64,000 bases of DNA from Streptococcus minor DSM 17118 (GCF_000377005.1 NZ_AQYB01000031.1:62001-126000), one strand, 5' to 3'; positions 47,274-56,510 are shown, counted from the first letter of the stretch. Numbers and translations: made by a program. The notes: a model not told the origin generated them from the sequence alone.

Positions 47274-48712
47274 TGAACTTTGAAACAATTATCGGGATTG
47301 AAGTCCACGTTGAGCTCAATACCAACTCCAAAATTTTCTCACCATCAGCTGCTCATTTTGGCCAAGACCAGAATGCTAGTACCAATATTATCGACTGGTC
47401 TTTCCCTGGTGTCCTTCCAGTTATCAATAAGGGAGTTATTGATGCGGGAATCAAGGCGGCATTGGCTTTGAATATGAGTATTCACCAAAACATGCATTTT
47501 GACCGCAAGAATTATTTCTATCCTGATAATCCAAAGGCCTATCAGATTTCCCAGTTTGATGAGCCAATTGGCCATGACGGTTGGATTGATGTGAGCTTGG
47601 AAGATGGGACGATTAAAAGAATTCGCATTGAGCGGGCGCATTTGGAAGAGGATGCGGGGAAAAATACCCATGGTACAGATGGCTATTCCTATGTTGACCT
47701 GAATCGTCAGGGCGTGCCCTTGATTGAGATTGTATCTGAAGCAGACATGCGCTCACCTGAGGAGGCTTATGCCTATTTGACCGCTCTCAAGGAAATCATC
47801 CAATATACTGGTATTTCAGATGTCAAGATGGAGGAAGGCTCCATGCGGGTTGATGCGAATATCTCCCTCAGACCTTACGGACAGAAAGAGTTTGGTACGA
47901 AGACCGAATTGAAAAATCTCAACTCCTTCTCCAATGTCCGCAAGGGCTTGGAATATGAGGTAGAACGTCAAGCCAAGATTTTGCGTAGTGGTGGTCAAAT
48001 CCGTCAGGAAACCCGCCGTTATGATGAAGCCAGCAAGTCTACTATTTTGATGCGGGTCAAGGAAGGATCTGCCGATTACCGTTACTTCCCTGAACCAGAT
48101 CTCCCCCTCTTTGAAATTGATGATGCCTGGATTGAGGAAGTGCGTGCACAACTGCCAGCCTTCCCAGCTCAGCGTCGAGCCCGCTATATAAGCGAACTTG
48201 GCTTGTCAGCCTATGATGCTAACCAGTTGACGGGCACTAAGGCCTTGTCTGATTTCTTTGAGGCCGCAGTAGCTCAAGGAGGCGATGCTAAGCAGGTTTC
48301 GAACTGGCTGCAGGGTGAGGTGGCTCAATTCCTTAATGCGGAAGGTAAAACCATTGAAGACATCAGCTTGACACCAGAAAATCTGGTGGAAATGATTGCT
48401 ATTATTGAAGATGGCACCATTTCATCTAAGATTGCTAAGAAAGTCTTTGTCCATCTCGCTAAAGAGGGTGGTTCTGCTCGTGCATACGTTGAAAAAGCTG
48501 GTTTAGTGCAGATTTCTGATCCAGCTGTGCTTATTCCCATTATCCATCAAGTCTTTCAGGACAATGAAGCAGCAGTGGCAGACTTCAAGTCTGGCAAACG
48601 CAATGCTGATAAGGCCTTTACAGGCTTCTTGATGAAGGCGACCAAGGGACAAGCTAACCCACAGATAGCTCAACAGCTACTGGCCCAAGAATTACAAAAA
48701 TTGTTGGATTAG
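47273..48712 (+). CDS. gatB: Asp/Glu-tRNA(Asn/Gln) amidotransferase subunit B
   Basis: GatB binds the mischarged tRNA and uses ammonia from GatA to amidate it. The 479-residue protein begins [20 protein letters not shown], has [12 protein letters not shown] and [11 protein letters not shown] in the catalytic cradle, and ends with the YqeY-like tail domain ([17 protein letters not shown]). It is the last gene of the operon and is followed by a long [10 protein letters not shown]. Confidence 0.97.
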   Translation: MNFETIIGIEVHVELNTNSKIFSPSAAHFGQDQNASTNIIDWSFPGVLPVINKGVIDAGIKAALALNMSIHQNMHFDRKNYFYPDNPKAYQISQFDEPIGHDGWIDVSLEDGTIKRIRIERAHLEEDAGKNTHGTDGYSYVDLNRQGVPLIEIVSEADMRSPEEAYAYLTALKEIIQYTGISDVKMEEGSMRVDANISLRPYGQKEFGTKTELKNLNSFSNVRKGLEYEVERQAKILRSGGQIRQETRRYDEASKSTILMRVKEGSADYRYFPEPDLPLFEIDDAWIEEVRAQLPAFPAQRRARYISELGLSAYDANQLTGTKALSDFFEAAVAQGGDAKQVSNWLQGEVAQFLNAEGKTIEDISLTPENLVEMIAIIEDGTISSKIAKKVFVHLAKEGGSARAYVEKAGLVQISDPAVLIPIIHQVFQDNEAAVADFKSGKRNADKAFTGFLMKATKGQANPQIAQQLLAQELQKLLD

Positions 48713-48739
48713 CCAGCGAAAGTAGAAAGAGATATGGAG

Positions 48740-48776
48740 AAAATCACTTATACATTATGGTATAAGTGATTTTTTA
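48740..48776 (+). [10 protein letters not shown]. [10 protein letters not shown] of gatCAB
   Basis: A 14-bp perfect stem (48740-48753 with 48760-48773) and a T run. Confidence 0.9.
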
Positions 48777-48825
48777 AAAGATGTTTTTGCTATAATAAAG
48801 AAAAAATGAAGAAAGTAGACATCAT

Positions 48826-49153
48826 ATGGCGATTATAGGAATTGATTTAGGGACTACAAACAGTTTAGCTGTTACCTATTTGAACGGAGAAGTAACAATG
48901 ATTCCCAATTGCTTTGGAGAATTTTTAACACCAAGTGTAGTACATCTCTCAGGAGATGGCTTAACGGTTGGGAAATTGGCTAAGTAAGGAACGCTTAGTA
49001 ACGGATAGTCAACATACGGCTCAACTTTTCAAGCGTTCAATGGGAACATCGGAGATCTTTAAATTGGGAAATAAATCATATACTGCCATGGAGCCCTCAG
49101 CTATGGTAGTCAAGCAACTATCGGCCCTTAACTGTAAGGCACAAGGTTGGTAA
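48826..49153 (+). pseudogene. Degenerate Hsp70 (DnaK-like) gene
   Basis: The first 53 codons (48826-48987) encode MAIIGIDLGTTNSLAVTYLN and TPSVVHLSGDGLTVGKLAK, the Hsp70 phosphate-binding start, and end at TAA. The match then continues in another frame with ERLVTDSQHTAQLFKRSMGT, the usual follow-on region, so one base has been gained near 48985. That second frame stops at 49153, after VKQLSALNCKAQGW, where the ATPase domain should continue for hundreds of residues. A TGC-TATAAT promoter remains at 48791. This is a remnant of a second Hsp70, not the main dnaK. Confidence 0.9.
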
Positions 49154-49504
49154 TAGTGAGCTGTCTTTTAGACACTGCTTTTGCCAAGTTAAAAGCTTTT
49201 AACATCTTTTCAACAACTTATCGGAATAGAAGGAAACGATTTGATTCAACAATGAATTTAATTGTAGGATTTATAAACTTTGAATATAGACTTCTTTTCG
49301 CAGGAAACCTACTAAGAAATTTGATTGGACATTCGACATTTTAAAGAAGAAAAGAGATTTTCTTTGAAATGTATCTTGTAAATGTTCGTAATTTCTCTTT
49401 TTAAATAGTATTTTTTTATAAAAAATATTAATTAAAAACAAAAAAAGTGTATAATAGTCCTGTACAAAAAGGAAAAGTTCCTGGATTTCATAAAGGAGTT
49501 TAAG
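49154..49504. other. Degraded non-coding interval
   Basis: AT-rich sequence after the Hsp70 remnant with no supported gene. AAAAGAGA near 49353 can pair with TCTCTTTT near 49396 as a weak long-loop [10 protein letters not shown]. TATAAT before 49460 probably drives the purC-like gene. Confidence 0.4.
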
Positions 49505-50182
49505 ATGCAGAAGATTTATACTGGAAAAACCAAGGATGTTTATGAAGTAGATGAGAAGACGGTCCTTCTTAAGTTTAAGGACGATGTGACAGGTAAGGAT
49601 GGTGTCTTTGATCCGGGTGAAAATCAAGTTGGTCTTAAGATTGAGGGAGCAGGTCGAGCAGCATTAGCTATGACTAAATTTTTCTATGACAAGTTGAATG
49701 CTTTGGGACTCAATACCCATTTTGTATCGGCAGACTTGGATAAGAATGAAGCTATTGTCAAAAAAGCGACTGTTTTTGGAAAGGGAGTTGAGGTGATTGT
49801 GCGCTATCGGGCAGTTGGCTCCTTTATCCGCCGTTATGGGGATTATATCGCTACTGGCACAGAAATTCCCACTTATATAGAAGTGACTCTCAAGGATGAT
49901 GTCAAGGGAGATCCGCTCATCACTAAGGATGCCTTAGACTTGTTAGGCATCATGTCGGCTGAAAGTTATGAAGAATTAGCAGATTTGGCTAAGAGGATCG
50001 GCGATGTGGTAAAAGCAGAACTGGCTGAAAAAGGTTTAGAACTTTATGATATTAAGTTTGAATTTGGCTTGATTGATGGAAAGGTTGCCCTGATTGATGA
50101 GATTTCAGGTGGAAATATGCGAGCTTACAAGGGGGATGAGTATATTTTGCCGCTTGAACTTGAAAAGATTTTATTAGGATGA
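49505..50182 (+). CDS. SAICAR synthetase (PurC) paralogue
   Basis: A 225-residue protein of the PurC family, which normally joins CAIR and aspartate in purine synthesis. YTGKTKDVYEV, VIVRYRAVGSFIRRYG, and DIKFEFGLIDGKVALIDEISGGNMR follow the family order. The usual Asp-Glu-Ile-Ser-Pro-Asp segment reads DEISGGN, and the end is shorter than classical PurC. It stands alone, far from any pur operon. It may be a specialised amide ligase or an altered PurC. The RBS aaaggag is well placed. Confidence 0.75.
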   Translation: MQKIYTGKTKDVYEVDEKTVLLKFKDDVTGKDGVFDPGENQVGLKIEGAGRAALAMTKFFYDKLNALGLNTHFVSADLDKNEAIVKKATVFGKGVEVIVRYRAVGSFIRRYGDYIATGTEIPTYIEVTLKDDVKGDPLITKDALDLLGIMSAESYEELADLAKRIGDVVKAELAEKGLELYDIKFEFGLIDGKVALIDEISGGNMRAYKGDEYILPLELEKILLG

Positions 50183-50191
50183 TAAGAATAG

Positions 50192-50236
50192 AAAAAATTG
50201 AGGCTGGGACAATAGTATCCTGCCTCGATTTTTTCT
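50192..50236 (+). [10 protein letters not shown]. [10 protein letters not shown] after the purC-like gene
   Basis: A 13-bp stem (50192-50204 with about 50222-50234, one G:T), inner GGA/TCC pairing and a T run. Confidence 0.85.
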
Positions 50237-50371
50237 AACGATGGAAGTTAAGTGGTCTTTGATTTGCAAGATTCCTCATTTTTCTAGGCCTAATTAGCTA
50301 TATGATGGTTTGGCTAAAGATAGATCGCTAGCAGTTGGTGCTGTTGACTGCAATCCTGATTTTTGTGGAAT

Positions 50372-51373
50372 TTATAAGCTAGACTCTCTGAGAGTCAACT
50401 CGGTTCCTAATTTTATCATTCGCGGATGCAGGCGTGTTGGTTTTTTGAGCATCTGGTCCATCAAATCAACAGCCTGAATACCCATTTCTTCTGTAAAGAC
50501 AGTGATACTAGAGAGGCTTGGATAGACTTGCTTGGTGATAGAAGTGTCATTAAAGGTAATCAGTTGAACACGTTCAGGGACTGCAATCTGAGCTTCTTGC
50601 AGAGCGCGTAAAGCCCCAACTGCTAAGGCATCGCTAGCTACAAAGAAAGCATGGGGCAGTTGATGGCCAAGATCGGCAATTGCAGATTTCATCAATTGAT
50701 AACCTGACTGACTGGTAAAAGCTCCGATGTAGACATTGTTAGCCTGATAGATATTGAGGTCGGTCATGTATTGCTTAAAGGTCCGAAAGCGAGGGTCAAT
50801 GAGGGGTGTTTGATGGTCGGCAGTTTCTTCCTCGCCAACAATCAGACCAATATCTGAAATCCCTTTTTCAAGAAAATGATCGATGACCCGAATGACGGAA
50901 CGACTAAAATCGGTTGTGATGCAGGAAAAGCCATCGTTGAGGGTGTCGCTATCCACAAAAATTAATCTTGGCTGAATGCTAGCTAATTTTTTTATCTGTG
51001 CAGGGCTAAACTTCCCAATAGCGATGATACCATCTGTCTCATCCAACATAGGATGATCCAAATCATTGAAAGAACGGACCAAGTTATAGCCCAATTCCAT
51101 AGCCCGCTGCTCAATGCTGATACGGATAGAATAGTAGTAAAGATCATCCATTTCCTCACTTTCACTGTACCATTGGACGATGGCAAGCGTCGCCTGAGCT
51201 TCAGGTATCTGGACTTTTTTCAAGTGCTTAGTATAATCTAGTTTTTGAGCAGTCTCAAAAATAGCTTGCCTAGTCTCCTCACTAACGGCTAAGCTCTTGT
51301 CTCCCTTGAGAACACGCGAAACCGTTGCTTGCGATACGGACACAATCTGAGCAATATCTTTTATGGTGGCCAT
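50372..51373 (-). CDS. galR: LacI-family galactose operon repressor
   Basis: A 333-residue LacI/GalR protein. The N-terminal helix-turn-helix is ATIKDIAQIVSVSQATVSRVLKGDKSLAVSEETRQAIFETAQKLDY, including the hinge; a periplasmic-binding-protein-like effector domain follows. It is divergent from galK, with TTTAGTAAA repeats in the shared promoter region, so it should repress both itself and galKT until galactose is present. Some streptococcal GalR proteins act also as activators; the sequence does not settle this. Confidence 0.9.
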   Translation of the reverse strand: MATIKDIAQIVSVSQATVSRVLKGDKSLAVSEETRQAIFETAQKLDYTKHLKKVQIPEAQATLAIVQWYSESEEMDDLYYYSIRISIEQRAMELGYNLVRSFNDLDHPMLDETDGIIAIGKFSPAQIKKLASIQPRLIFVDSDTLNDGFSCITTDFSRSVIRVIDHFLEKGISDIGLIVGEEETADHQTPLIDPRFRTFKQYMTDLNIYQANNVYIGAFTSQSGYQLMKSAIADLGHQLPHAFFVASDALAVGALRALQEAQIAVPERVQLITFNDTSITKQVYPSLSSITVFTEEMGIQAVDLMDQMLKKPTRLHPRMIKLGTELTLRESSL

Positions 51374-51423
51374 TTGGGTTCTCCTTGTTCAATCTAACTA
51401 TCTTAATTATATCATACCATAAA

Positions 51424-51495
51424 TTTAGTAAATTTTTAGTAAAAACATTGACAAAAAATAAAAAAATGATTAAAATAAAAGAAAAAACGCTTACA
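51424..51495 (+). promoter_or_regulatory. galK promoter with GalR-like repeats and cre
   Basis: TTGACA (51448-51453) and TAAAAT (51471-51476) are 17 bp apart. TTTAGTAAA occurs at 51424-51432 and 51435-51443, 11 bp apart, just upstream. AAAAAACGCTTACA (51482-51495) matches the cre core, lacking only the initial TG. The minus-strand galR -10 (TGA-TATAAT) is at 51411-51406. Confidence 0.75.
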
Positions 51496-51509
51496 AAGGA
51501 GTTTTTGAG

Positions 51510-52682
51510 ATGAACACAACAGAATTGATTCAAGCTTTCGCAAGCATTTTTGGTCAGGAACCAGATGCTACTTTCTTTTCACCAGGTCGTATCAACTTGA
51601 TTGGTGAGCATACGGACTACAATGGCGGACATGTTTTTCCTGCAGCCATTACCCTAGGAACATACGGGGCTGCCCGTAAACGGAATGACCAAACATTACG
51701 TTTTTATTCTGGAAACTTTGAGGACTTGGGAATCATCGAAGTAGCACTATCTGATTTGGTTTTCAAAAAAGAAGACAACTGGACCAACTATCCAAAAGGT
51801 GTTCTCAAATTCTTGCAGGAAGCGGGTCACGCCATTGATTTTGGTATGGATGTTTATGTCTTTGGGAATATTCCAAATGGTTCAGGCTTGTCTTCGTCGG
51901 CTTCTTTGGAGCTCTTGATTGGTATCATGGCAGAAGAGTTGTTTGACCTCAAGTTGGAACGTTTGGACTTGGTAAAAATCGGCAAGCTGACTGAAAATGA
52001 ATTTATCGGAGTCAATTCTGGTATCATGGATCAATTTGCCATCGGAATGGGAGCTGATCAAAAGGCCATCTATCTAGATACAAATACCTTAGAATATGAC
52101 TTAGTGCCACTTGATTTAGGAGATAATGTCGTGGTGATTATGAACACCAACAAACGCAGAGAGCTTGCAGATTCCAAATACAATGAGCGCCGGGCAGAGT
52201 GTGAAAAAGCAGTTGAAGAACTACAGGTAGCCCTAGATATCCAAACTTTAGGAGAACTTGATGAGGCAACATTTGATGAATATGCTTATTTGATTAAAGA
52301 TGCCAATCGCCTCAAACGGGCACGTCATGCTGTATCTGAAAATCAACGAACTTTAAGAGCCAAGGAAGCCTTGGTGGCTGGAGATTTGGATAAGTTTGGT
52401 CGCTTGGTGAATGCCTCTCATGTATCTTTAGAGCATGACTATGAAGTGACCGGAATTGAGCTAGATACTTTAGCCCATACAGCTTGGGAACAAGAGGGAG
52501 TGCTTGGTGCTCGCATGACAGGAGCAGGATTTGGTGGCTGTGGTATTGCTATCGTGAACAAGGACAAGGTTGAAAACTTTACTGAAAATGTAGGTCGCCT
52601 CTATACAGAGACAATCGGTTATGCACCAGCCTTTTATATAGCAGAAATTGCTGGTGGTAGTCGCGTTCTCTCCCGCAAGTAA
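51510..52682 (+). CDS. galK: Galactokinase
   Basis: GalK phosphorylates galactose at C1, the entry to the Leloir pathway. The 390-residue GHMP kinase has [21 protein letters not shown] (sugar site), [18 protein letters not shown] (phosphate loop), and [16 protein letters not shown]. The RBS is aaaggag. It sits downstream of GalR-like and cre-like sites, consistent with galactose induction and glucose repression. galT follows 16 bp later. Confidence 0.97.
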   Translation: MNTTELIQAFASIFGQEPDATFFSPGRINLIGEHTDYNGGHVFPAAITLGTYGAARKRNDQTLRFYSGNFEDLGIIEVALSDLVFKKEDNWTNYPKGVLKFLQEAGHAIDFGMDVYVFGNIPNGSGLSSSASLELLIGIMAEELFDLKLERLDLVKIGKLTENEFIGVNSGIMDQFAIGMGADQKAIYLDTNTLEYDLVPLDLGDNVVVIMNTNKRRELADSKYNERRAECEKAVEELQVALDIQTLGELDEATFDEYAYLIKDANRLKRARHAVSENQRTLRAKEALVAGDLDKFGRLVNASHVSLEHDYEVTGIELDTLAHTAWEQEGVLGARMTGAGFGGCGIAIVNKDKVENFTENVGRLYTETIGYAPAFYIAEIAGGSRVLSRK

Positions 52683-52698
52683 GATTGGAAACGATCAT

Positions 52699-54168
52699 AT
52701 GTTAGAAACGTTACTTACAAGCTTTGTTAGTCGGGTCATTGCCGATACTGGGTATGAGGAAATGGATCGTACCTATCTCTCCAATCGGGTTATGGCTCTC
52801 GTGGGTGAAGAAGGATTGGATGCAGAAACATCAGCTACTAACCTGATTGATTTGAAGGATGAATTGGTTGCTTTGGCTGTGAAAAATGGTTTTTGTGGTG
52901 AGCTTTTGGAGGAACAGGACATCATTGGAGCTCAGCTGATGGATTTAATCACTCCAGCTCCTAGTCAGGTCAACAAGGCTTTTTGGAAAACTTACACAGT
53001 TGATCCCAAACAGGCCATTGCTGATTTTTACCATCTTAGCCAGGCAAACGACTATATCAAAAACAAGGCTATCGCGAAGAATATCTATTACCAAACTCCT
53101 ACAGAATATGGTGATTTAGAAATTACCATCAATTTGTCCAAGCCAGAAAAAGACCCAAAAGCCATTGCTGCCGCTAAGTTGGCTAAATCTTCTAGTTATC
53201 CCAAGTGTCAACTCTGTATGGAAAATGAAGGCTATCAGGGTCGGATTAACCATCCAGCTCGTGCCAACCATCGCGTCATTCGCTACGAGATGGAGGACCA
53301 AGCTTGGGGTTTCCAGTATTCGCCCTATGCCTATTTCAACGAACATTGTATTTTCTTCTATGGTCAGCATGAGCCTATGAAGGTTAGTCGATTGACCTTC
53401 GAGCGGCTCCTCAACATCGTAGACCTTTTTCCCGGTTACTTTGCGGGTTCTAATGCAGATTTGCCTATCGTCGGGGGCTCTATTTTGACCCATGAGCACT
53501 ATCAGGGTGGTCGTCATACCTTTGCTATGGAAAAGGCTCCTATAGAGCGGAGTTTCACTGTTTCAGGATTTGAGGACATACAGGCTGGTCTACTCAAATG
53601 GCCTATGTCTGTCATCCGTATTTCTGGTCCTGACAAATCACGTCTGGTTGATTTGGCTGATAAGATTTTGCTCGATTGGCAGGAATACTCGGATGCAGAA
53701 GTGGGGATTTTGGCTTCTTCTAACGGGGAGCTGCATCACACCATTACGCCCATTGCTCGCAAAAAAGATGACCTCTTTGAATTAGATTTGGTGCTTAGAG
53801 ACAACCAAACTTCAGAAGAGTTTCCAGATGGTATCTACCATCCTCATCCAGATGTCCAACATATTAAGAAGGAAAATATTGGTTTGATTGAAGTCATGGG
53901 GCTAGCCATCTTACCACCCCGCTTAAAAGATGAACTCCAGCTTGTAGAAGATTTTCTTCTAGGAAAGGTAGAAAAGGTAGCGGATTACCATCAAGAATGG
54001 GCCAATCAACTCAAGATTGATTATAGCATTTCCCCAGACAATGTCAGTCAAGTCGTACAAGAGGCTGTCGGCAAGGTCTTTAGTCGAGTATTAGAAGATG
54101 CGGGAGTGTATAAACGTACTCCTCAAGGACAAGCTGCATTTTTACAATTTGTTGAAAGTTTGGGATAA
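52699..54168 (+). CDS. galT: Galactose-1-phosphate uridylyltransferase, Firmicute class
   Basis: It exchanges UMP between UDP-glucose and galactose-1-phosphate. The 489-residue protein is the long GalT form of lactic acid bacteria, starting with a helical domain, then [25 protein letters not shown] and [21 protein letters not shown] with active-site histidines. The ATG at 52699 is 16 bp after galK; longer in-frame readings lie inside galK. No galE or galM is in the window, so the pathway is completed elsewhere. Confidence 0.95.
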   Translation: MLETLLTSFVSRVIADTGYEEMDRTYLSNRVMALVGEEGLDAETSATNLIDLKDELVALAVKNGFCGELLEEQDIIGAQLMDLITPAPSQVNKAFWKTYTVDPKQAIADFYHLSQANDYIKNKAIAKNIYYQTPTEYGDLEITINLSKPEKDPKAIAAAKLAKSSSYPKCQLCMENEGYQGRINHPARANHRVIRYEMEDQAWGFQYSPYAYFNEHCIFFYGQHEPMKVSRLTFERLLNIVDLFPGYFAGSNADLPIVGGSILTHEHYQGGRHTFAMEKAPIERSFTVSGFEDIQAGLLKWPMSVIRISGPDKSRLVDLADKILLDWQEYSDAEVGILASSNGELHHTITPIARKKDDLFELDLVLRDNQTSEEFPDGIYHPHPDVQHIKKENIGLIEVMGLAILPPRLKDELQLVEDFLLGKVEKVADYHQEWANQLKIDYSISPDNVSQVVQEAVGKVFSRVLEDAGVYKRTPQGQAAFLQFVESLG

Positions 54169-54174
54169 AAAAAG

Positions 54175-54206
54175 AAAAATGGTCGGTACAAGCTGACCAT
54201 TTTTTG
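54175..54206 (+). [10 protein letters not shown]. [10 protein letters not shown] after galT
   Basis: A 10-bp stem (54175-54184 with 54195-54204) and a T run. Confidence 0.85.
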
Positions 54207-54207
54207 A

Positions 54208-54213
54208 TATAAT
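54208..54213 (+). promoter_or_regulatory. -10 element of the DMT transporter gene
   Basis: TATAAT directly after the galT [10 protein letters not shown]. The expected start is near 54220, so an ATG at 54214 cannot be used. Confidence 0.55.
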
Positions 54214-54261
54214 ATGAACGCTGAAAATTTTATTTATATTTGTAAGAAAATGGAAGATGAA

Positions 54262-55179
54262 ATGAATCAAACAAAAAAGGGAACTTTACTAACCTTGATT
54301 GCCGGATTTTCGTGGGGGATTTCAGGGATTTCTGGTCAATATTTACTAGCAAACGGCATGCATGTCAACCTGCTGACCAGCTTACGCTTGCTGATTGCCG
54401 GAATTTTTTTGACTGTTTTAGCCTATTATCGGGATAAGCAGACCTTGAAAATCTTACTGACCTCAAAGCAAAATGTCATAGTCATTCTAAGCTTTGCCAT
54501 CTTTGGACTTGTGCTCAATCAATATGCCTACCTGAGCGCCATCCAATATACTAATGCTGGAACGGCTACAGTATTGCAGTATGCGACTCCTGTTTTGGTC
54601 TTGGTTTATACTTGTTTACGGGAAAAGATGTTACCTAGTTGGACAGAACTTGTGGCGATTGTCTTAGCTATTGGAGGTGTTTTCCTTATGGCCACTCATG
54701 GCAATCTTAGTGAGTTAGCCATCACGCCAGCTGGACTTTTCTGGGGGATTGTATCTGCCTTTACCTATGCAGTCTATCTCTTACTTCCGACTAAGTTGAT
54801 ACAAACTCATGGCAGTTTGCATGTAATCAGTTTGAGTATGTTATTGGGTGGTCTAGTATTTCCAATCTTTAGTCAGAGTTGGCGATATACCTTTGAGATA
54901 ACAGGACTCAATCTCTTAGCTCTCTTTGGCATCGTAGGTGTCGGCACCATCTTTGCTTACACAGTTTTTCTCCAAGGTGTCAGCCTCATCGGTGCTATTA
55001 AAGGCAGTTTGATTGCCTCTATTGAGCCGGTTGCCAGCGTTTTATTAACCGTTCTGGTCATGGGAACTCAGTTTTATCTAACAGACTTTATCGGTATGGT
55101 CTTGATTATCGCAGGAGTTCTTCTTATTTCCTTAAGAGATCTGGTCGCAAGCCAGAAGGCTCATTTGGGAGAGAAATAA
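54262..55179 (+). CDS. DMT-superfamily (EamA) transporter
   Basis: A 305-residue inner-membrane protein with ten predicted helices in two EamA repeats: GTLLTLIAGFSWGISGISGQYLL at the start and PAGLFWGIVSAFTYAVYLLLP at about residue 160. Members export amino acids, metabolites or drugs; the substrate here cannot be told. The ATG at 54262 has ggaag upstream. An ATG at 54250 is possible; 54214 lies upstream of the predicted transcription start. It is monocistronic. Confidence 0.85.
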   Translation: MNQTKKGTLLTLIAGFSWGISGISGQYLLANGMHVNLLTSLRLLIAGIFLTVLAYYRDKQTLKILLTSKQNVIVILSFAIFGLVLNQYAYLSAIQYTNAGTATVLQYATPVLVLVYTCLREKMLPSWTELVAIVLAIGGVFLMATHGNLSELAITPAGLFWGIVSAFTYAVYLLLPTKLIQTHGSLHVISLSMLLGGLVFPIFSQSWRYTFEITGLNLLALFGIVGVGTIFAYTVFLQGVSLIGAIKGSLIASIEPVASVLLTVLVMGTQFYLTDFIGMVLIIAGVLLISLRDLVASQKAHLGEK

Positions 55180-55265
55180 TGATTTGTGTACCTAAAAATG
55201 ATTAGGTACACTTTTTACAGCCTCTATAATGATAAAAACTACTTTATATCATATCGTCAAAAAAT

Positions 55266-55280
55266 CGTTAAACTTTAACG
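55266..55280. promoter_or_regulatory. Perfect palindrome upstream of the DUF4230-like gene
   Basis: CGTTAAACTTTAACG is a 7-1-7 perfect inverted repeat, 11 bp before TTGACA (55291-55296) and an AT-alternating tract. Probably an operator; the regulator is unknown. Confidence 0.55.
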
Positions 55281-55335
55281 TAAAAAGTGTTGACATTATA
55301 TATATAATGGTTATTGAAGAAACGGAGGTAAGGAA

Positions 55336-56022
55336 ATGAAAACTTTAGGTAAGTCGCTTGCAAATAAAATTGCAACAATCATCATCTTGGCAGTCTTATT
55401 TGGTGGAGTTGTTTGGTATTTTAAAGGTCGAGTTGGAGGTGGAACCACTTCCGCAGAGTATAGTTTTGTAATTAAACGCTTCTCCAAGAAACATCAACTA
55501 TTAATTGCAGATGCTGATGTGGCCACAATGTCTAAAAAACAATTTGATGATAATTTGACCAAAGATTGGCCTGAATGGACGAAGTGGCTTGCTGATCTCA
55601 TTGTTAGCCGAAAAGTGGTTATGGAAATTCCTGTTAAGACAGAATTTAAGCTAGAGTTGGAAGGGCTTGATAAGGATGACATCCTTATTGAAAATCATGT
55701 TTTAACCTTCAAAAAACCTCTGACAGTTTATGTTGATTCACAAAAAAATGGTGAAACAACCATTAAAAGCTCATCCAGTGGCCTTCTTGATAAGGGTGTC
55801 GATCTGATAACTGGAAGTAAAAAAGCAATGGAATTTCTAGAGGAAAAAAGCCAAGATGCTATTTATGCAACTAGTGAAGATGTAATGAATAATAAGGAGC
55901 GACGAGAAAAAGTAGCCAAATATGCAGAAGAAGCACTTGAAAACCTTCTAAACCTAAGTTCTGAACAAAATATTGATGTGAAAATCGATGTAAAGAATTT
56001 AACCTTTAAAAATATTGATTAA
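55336..56022 (+). CDS. Membrane-anchored DUF4230-like protein
   Basis: A 228-residue protein with a single N-terminal membrane helix (IATIIILAVLFGGVVWYF, about 12-29) and a mostly exported domain of beta and long charged helices. The arrangement recalls DUF4230 proteins, which have no known function. A helical stretch near the C-terminus (NNKERREKVAKYAEEALENLLNL) resembles the Asp23-anchoring or spectrin-like style. It precedes a probable csRNA and the Gls24 stress operon but has its own RBS (cggaggtaagg) and a palindrome upstream. The family call is moderate. Confidence 0.6.
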   Translation: MKTLGKSLANKIATIIILAVLFGGVVWYFKGRVGGGTTSAEYSFVIKRFSKKHQLLIADADVATMSKKQFDDNLTKDWPEWTKWLADLIVSRKVVMEIPVKTEFKLELEGLDKDDILIENHVLTFKKPLTVYVDSQKNGETTIKSSSSGLLDKGVDLITGSKKAMEFLEEKSQDAIYATSEDVMNNKERREKVAKYAEEALENLLNLSSEQNIDVKIDVKNLTFKNID

Positions 56023-56034
56023 TGCCAATACCCT

Positions 56035-56067
56035 CTTAAGCTTTCTTTAAGTTAGGTTGTATATACT
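56035..56067 (+). promoter_or_regulatory. CiaR-dependent promoter
   Basis: CTTAAG-N5-TTTAAG (56035-56051) fits the CiaR site NTTAAG-N5-WTTAAG exactly. It ends 10 bp before TATACT (56062-56067), the spacing known for CiaR-activated promoters, where the site replaces the -35. Confidence 0.85.
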
Positions 56068-56073
56068 AGTAAC

Positions 56074-56131
56074 ATTCTTTTTCATATTATTTCCAGGGAG
56101 CACTCATCACAAATGGATGAGTGCTTTTTTT
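56074..56131 (+). ncRNA. Cia-dependent small RNA (csRNA)
   Basis: A transcript from the CiaR-type promoter would start near 56074 and end at a strong hairpin (GCACTCATC 56100-56108 with GATGAGTGC 56116-56124, then seven T), about 58 nt. The unpaired 5' part, 56077-56094, is complementary to GGAAATAATATGAAAAAG, a ribosome binding site with AUG and two lysine codons. This matches csRNAs of other streptococci, which block translation initiation in trans. No ORF is present. Confidence 0.78.
56099..56131 (+). [10 protein letters not shown]. [10 protein letters not shown] of the csRNA
   Basis: A 10-bp perfect stem and seven T. It may also stop readthrough from the DUF4230-like gene. Confidence 0.92.
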
Positions 56132-56510
56132 GTTAGTGTTGATCATTGGTGGAGAAATATTTCTGAAAGAGGCAACGTGAATGATAGAATTTTTGGATTA
56201 TATTTTGCAATAAACAAATAAAGATATGTAAAAATTTAAAAATAAAACCTAATTTATAATAGAAGTTGTCACTTTTTTAAAAAAATAAAATGATGCTTAA
56301 AACCTTGTTAAATCAACATTTTTAAATAATTTTTGAAAAAAATAAATATTTTCGAGTCAAAACTCTTGCTTTTTGAAAATGAAAAATATATAATGACAAC
56401 ATAAAGTTAAATAACGTGTTGTCACTTTTCGAAAAGTAACATATAAACAAGTCATTTACTTTATAGTTGAAATCGATTTTCAAAAAATAATATCATAAAG
56501 GAGATATATC
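56132..56510. promoter_or_regulatory. Palindrome-rich promoter region of the Gls24 stress operon
   Basis: A 380-bp very AT-rich stretch without a gene. TTGCTT (56366-56371) and TATAAT (56389-56394) are 17 bp apart. Around the start lie TGACAACA-N15-TGTTGTCA (56394-56424) and the perfect palindrome ACTTTTCGAAAAGT (56424-56437). GTTGTCACTTTT is repeated at 56265-56276 and 56418-56429. A further TATAAT is at about 56255. These look like binding sites of one or more regulators. Confidence 0.65.

Noticed and set aside
48968..49153. Independent small gene of 61 codons
   Set aside because: Its sequence is the frame-shifted continuation of the Hsp70 remnant and has no RBS.
54214..54261. Upstream ATG for the DMT transporter
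   Set aside because: It begins one base after the -10 hexamer, before the expected transcription start; the ATG at 54262 has an SD.
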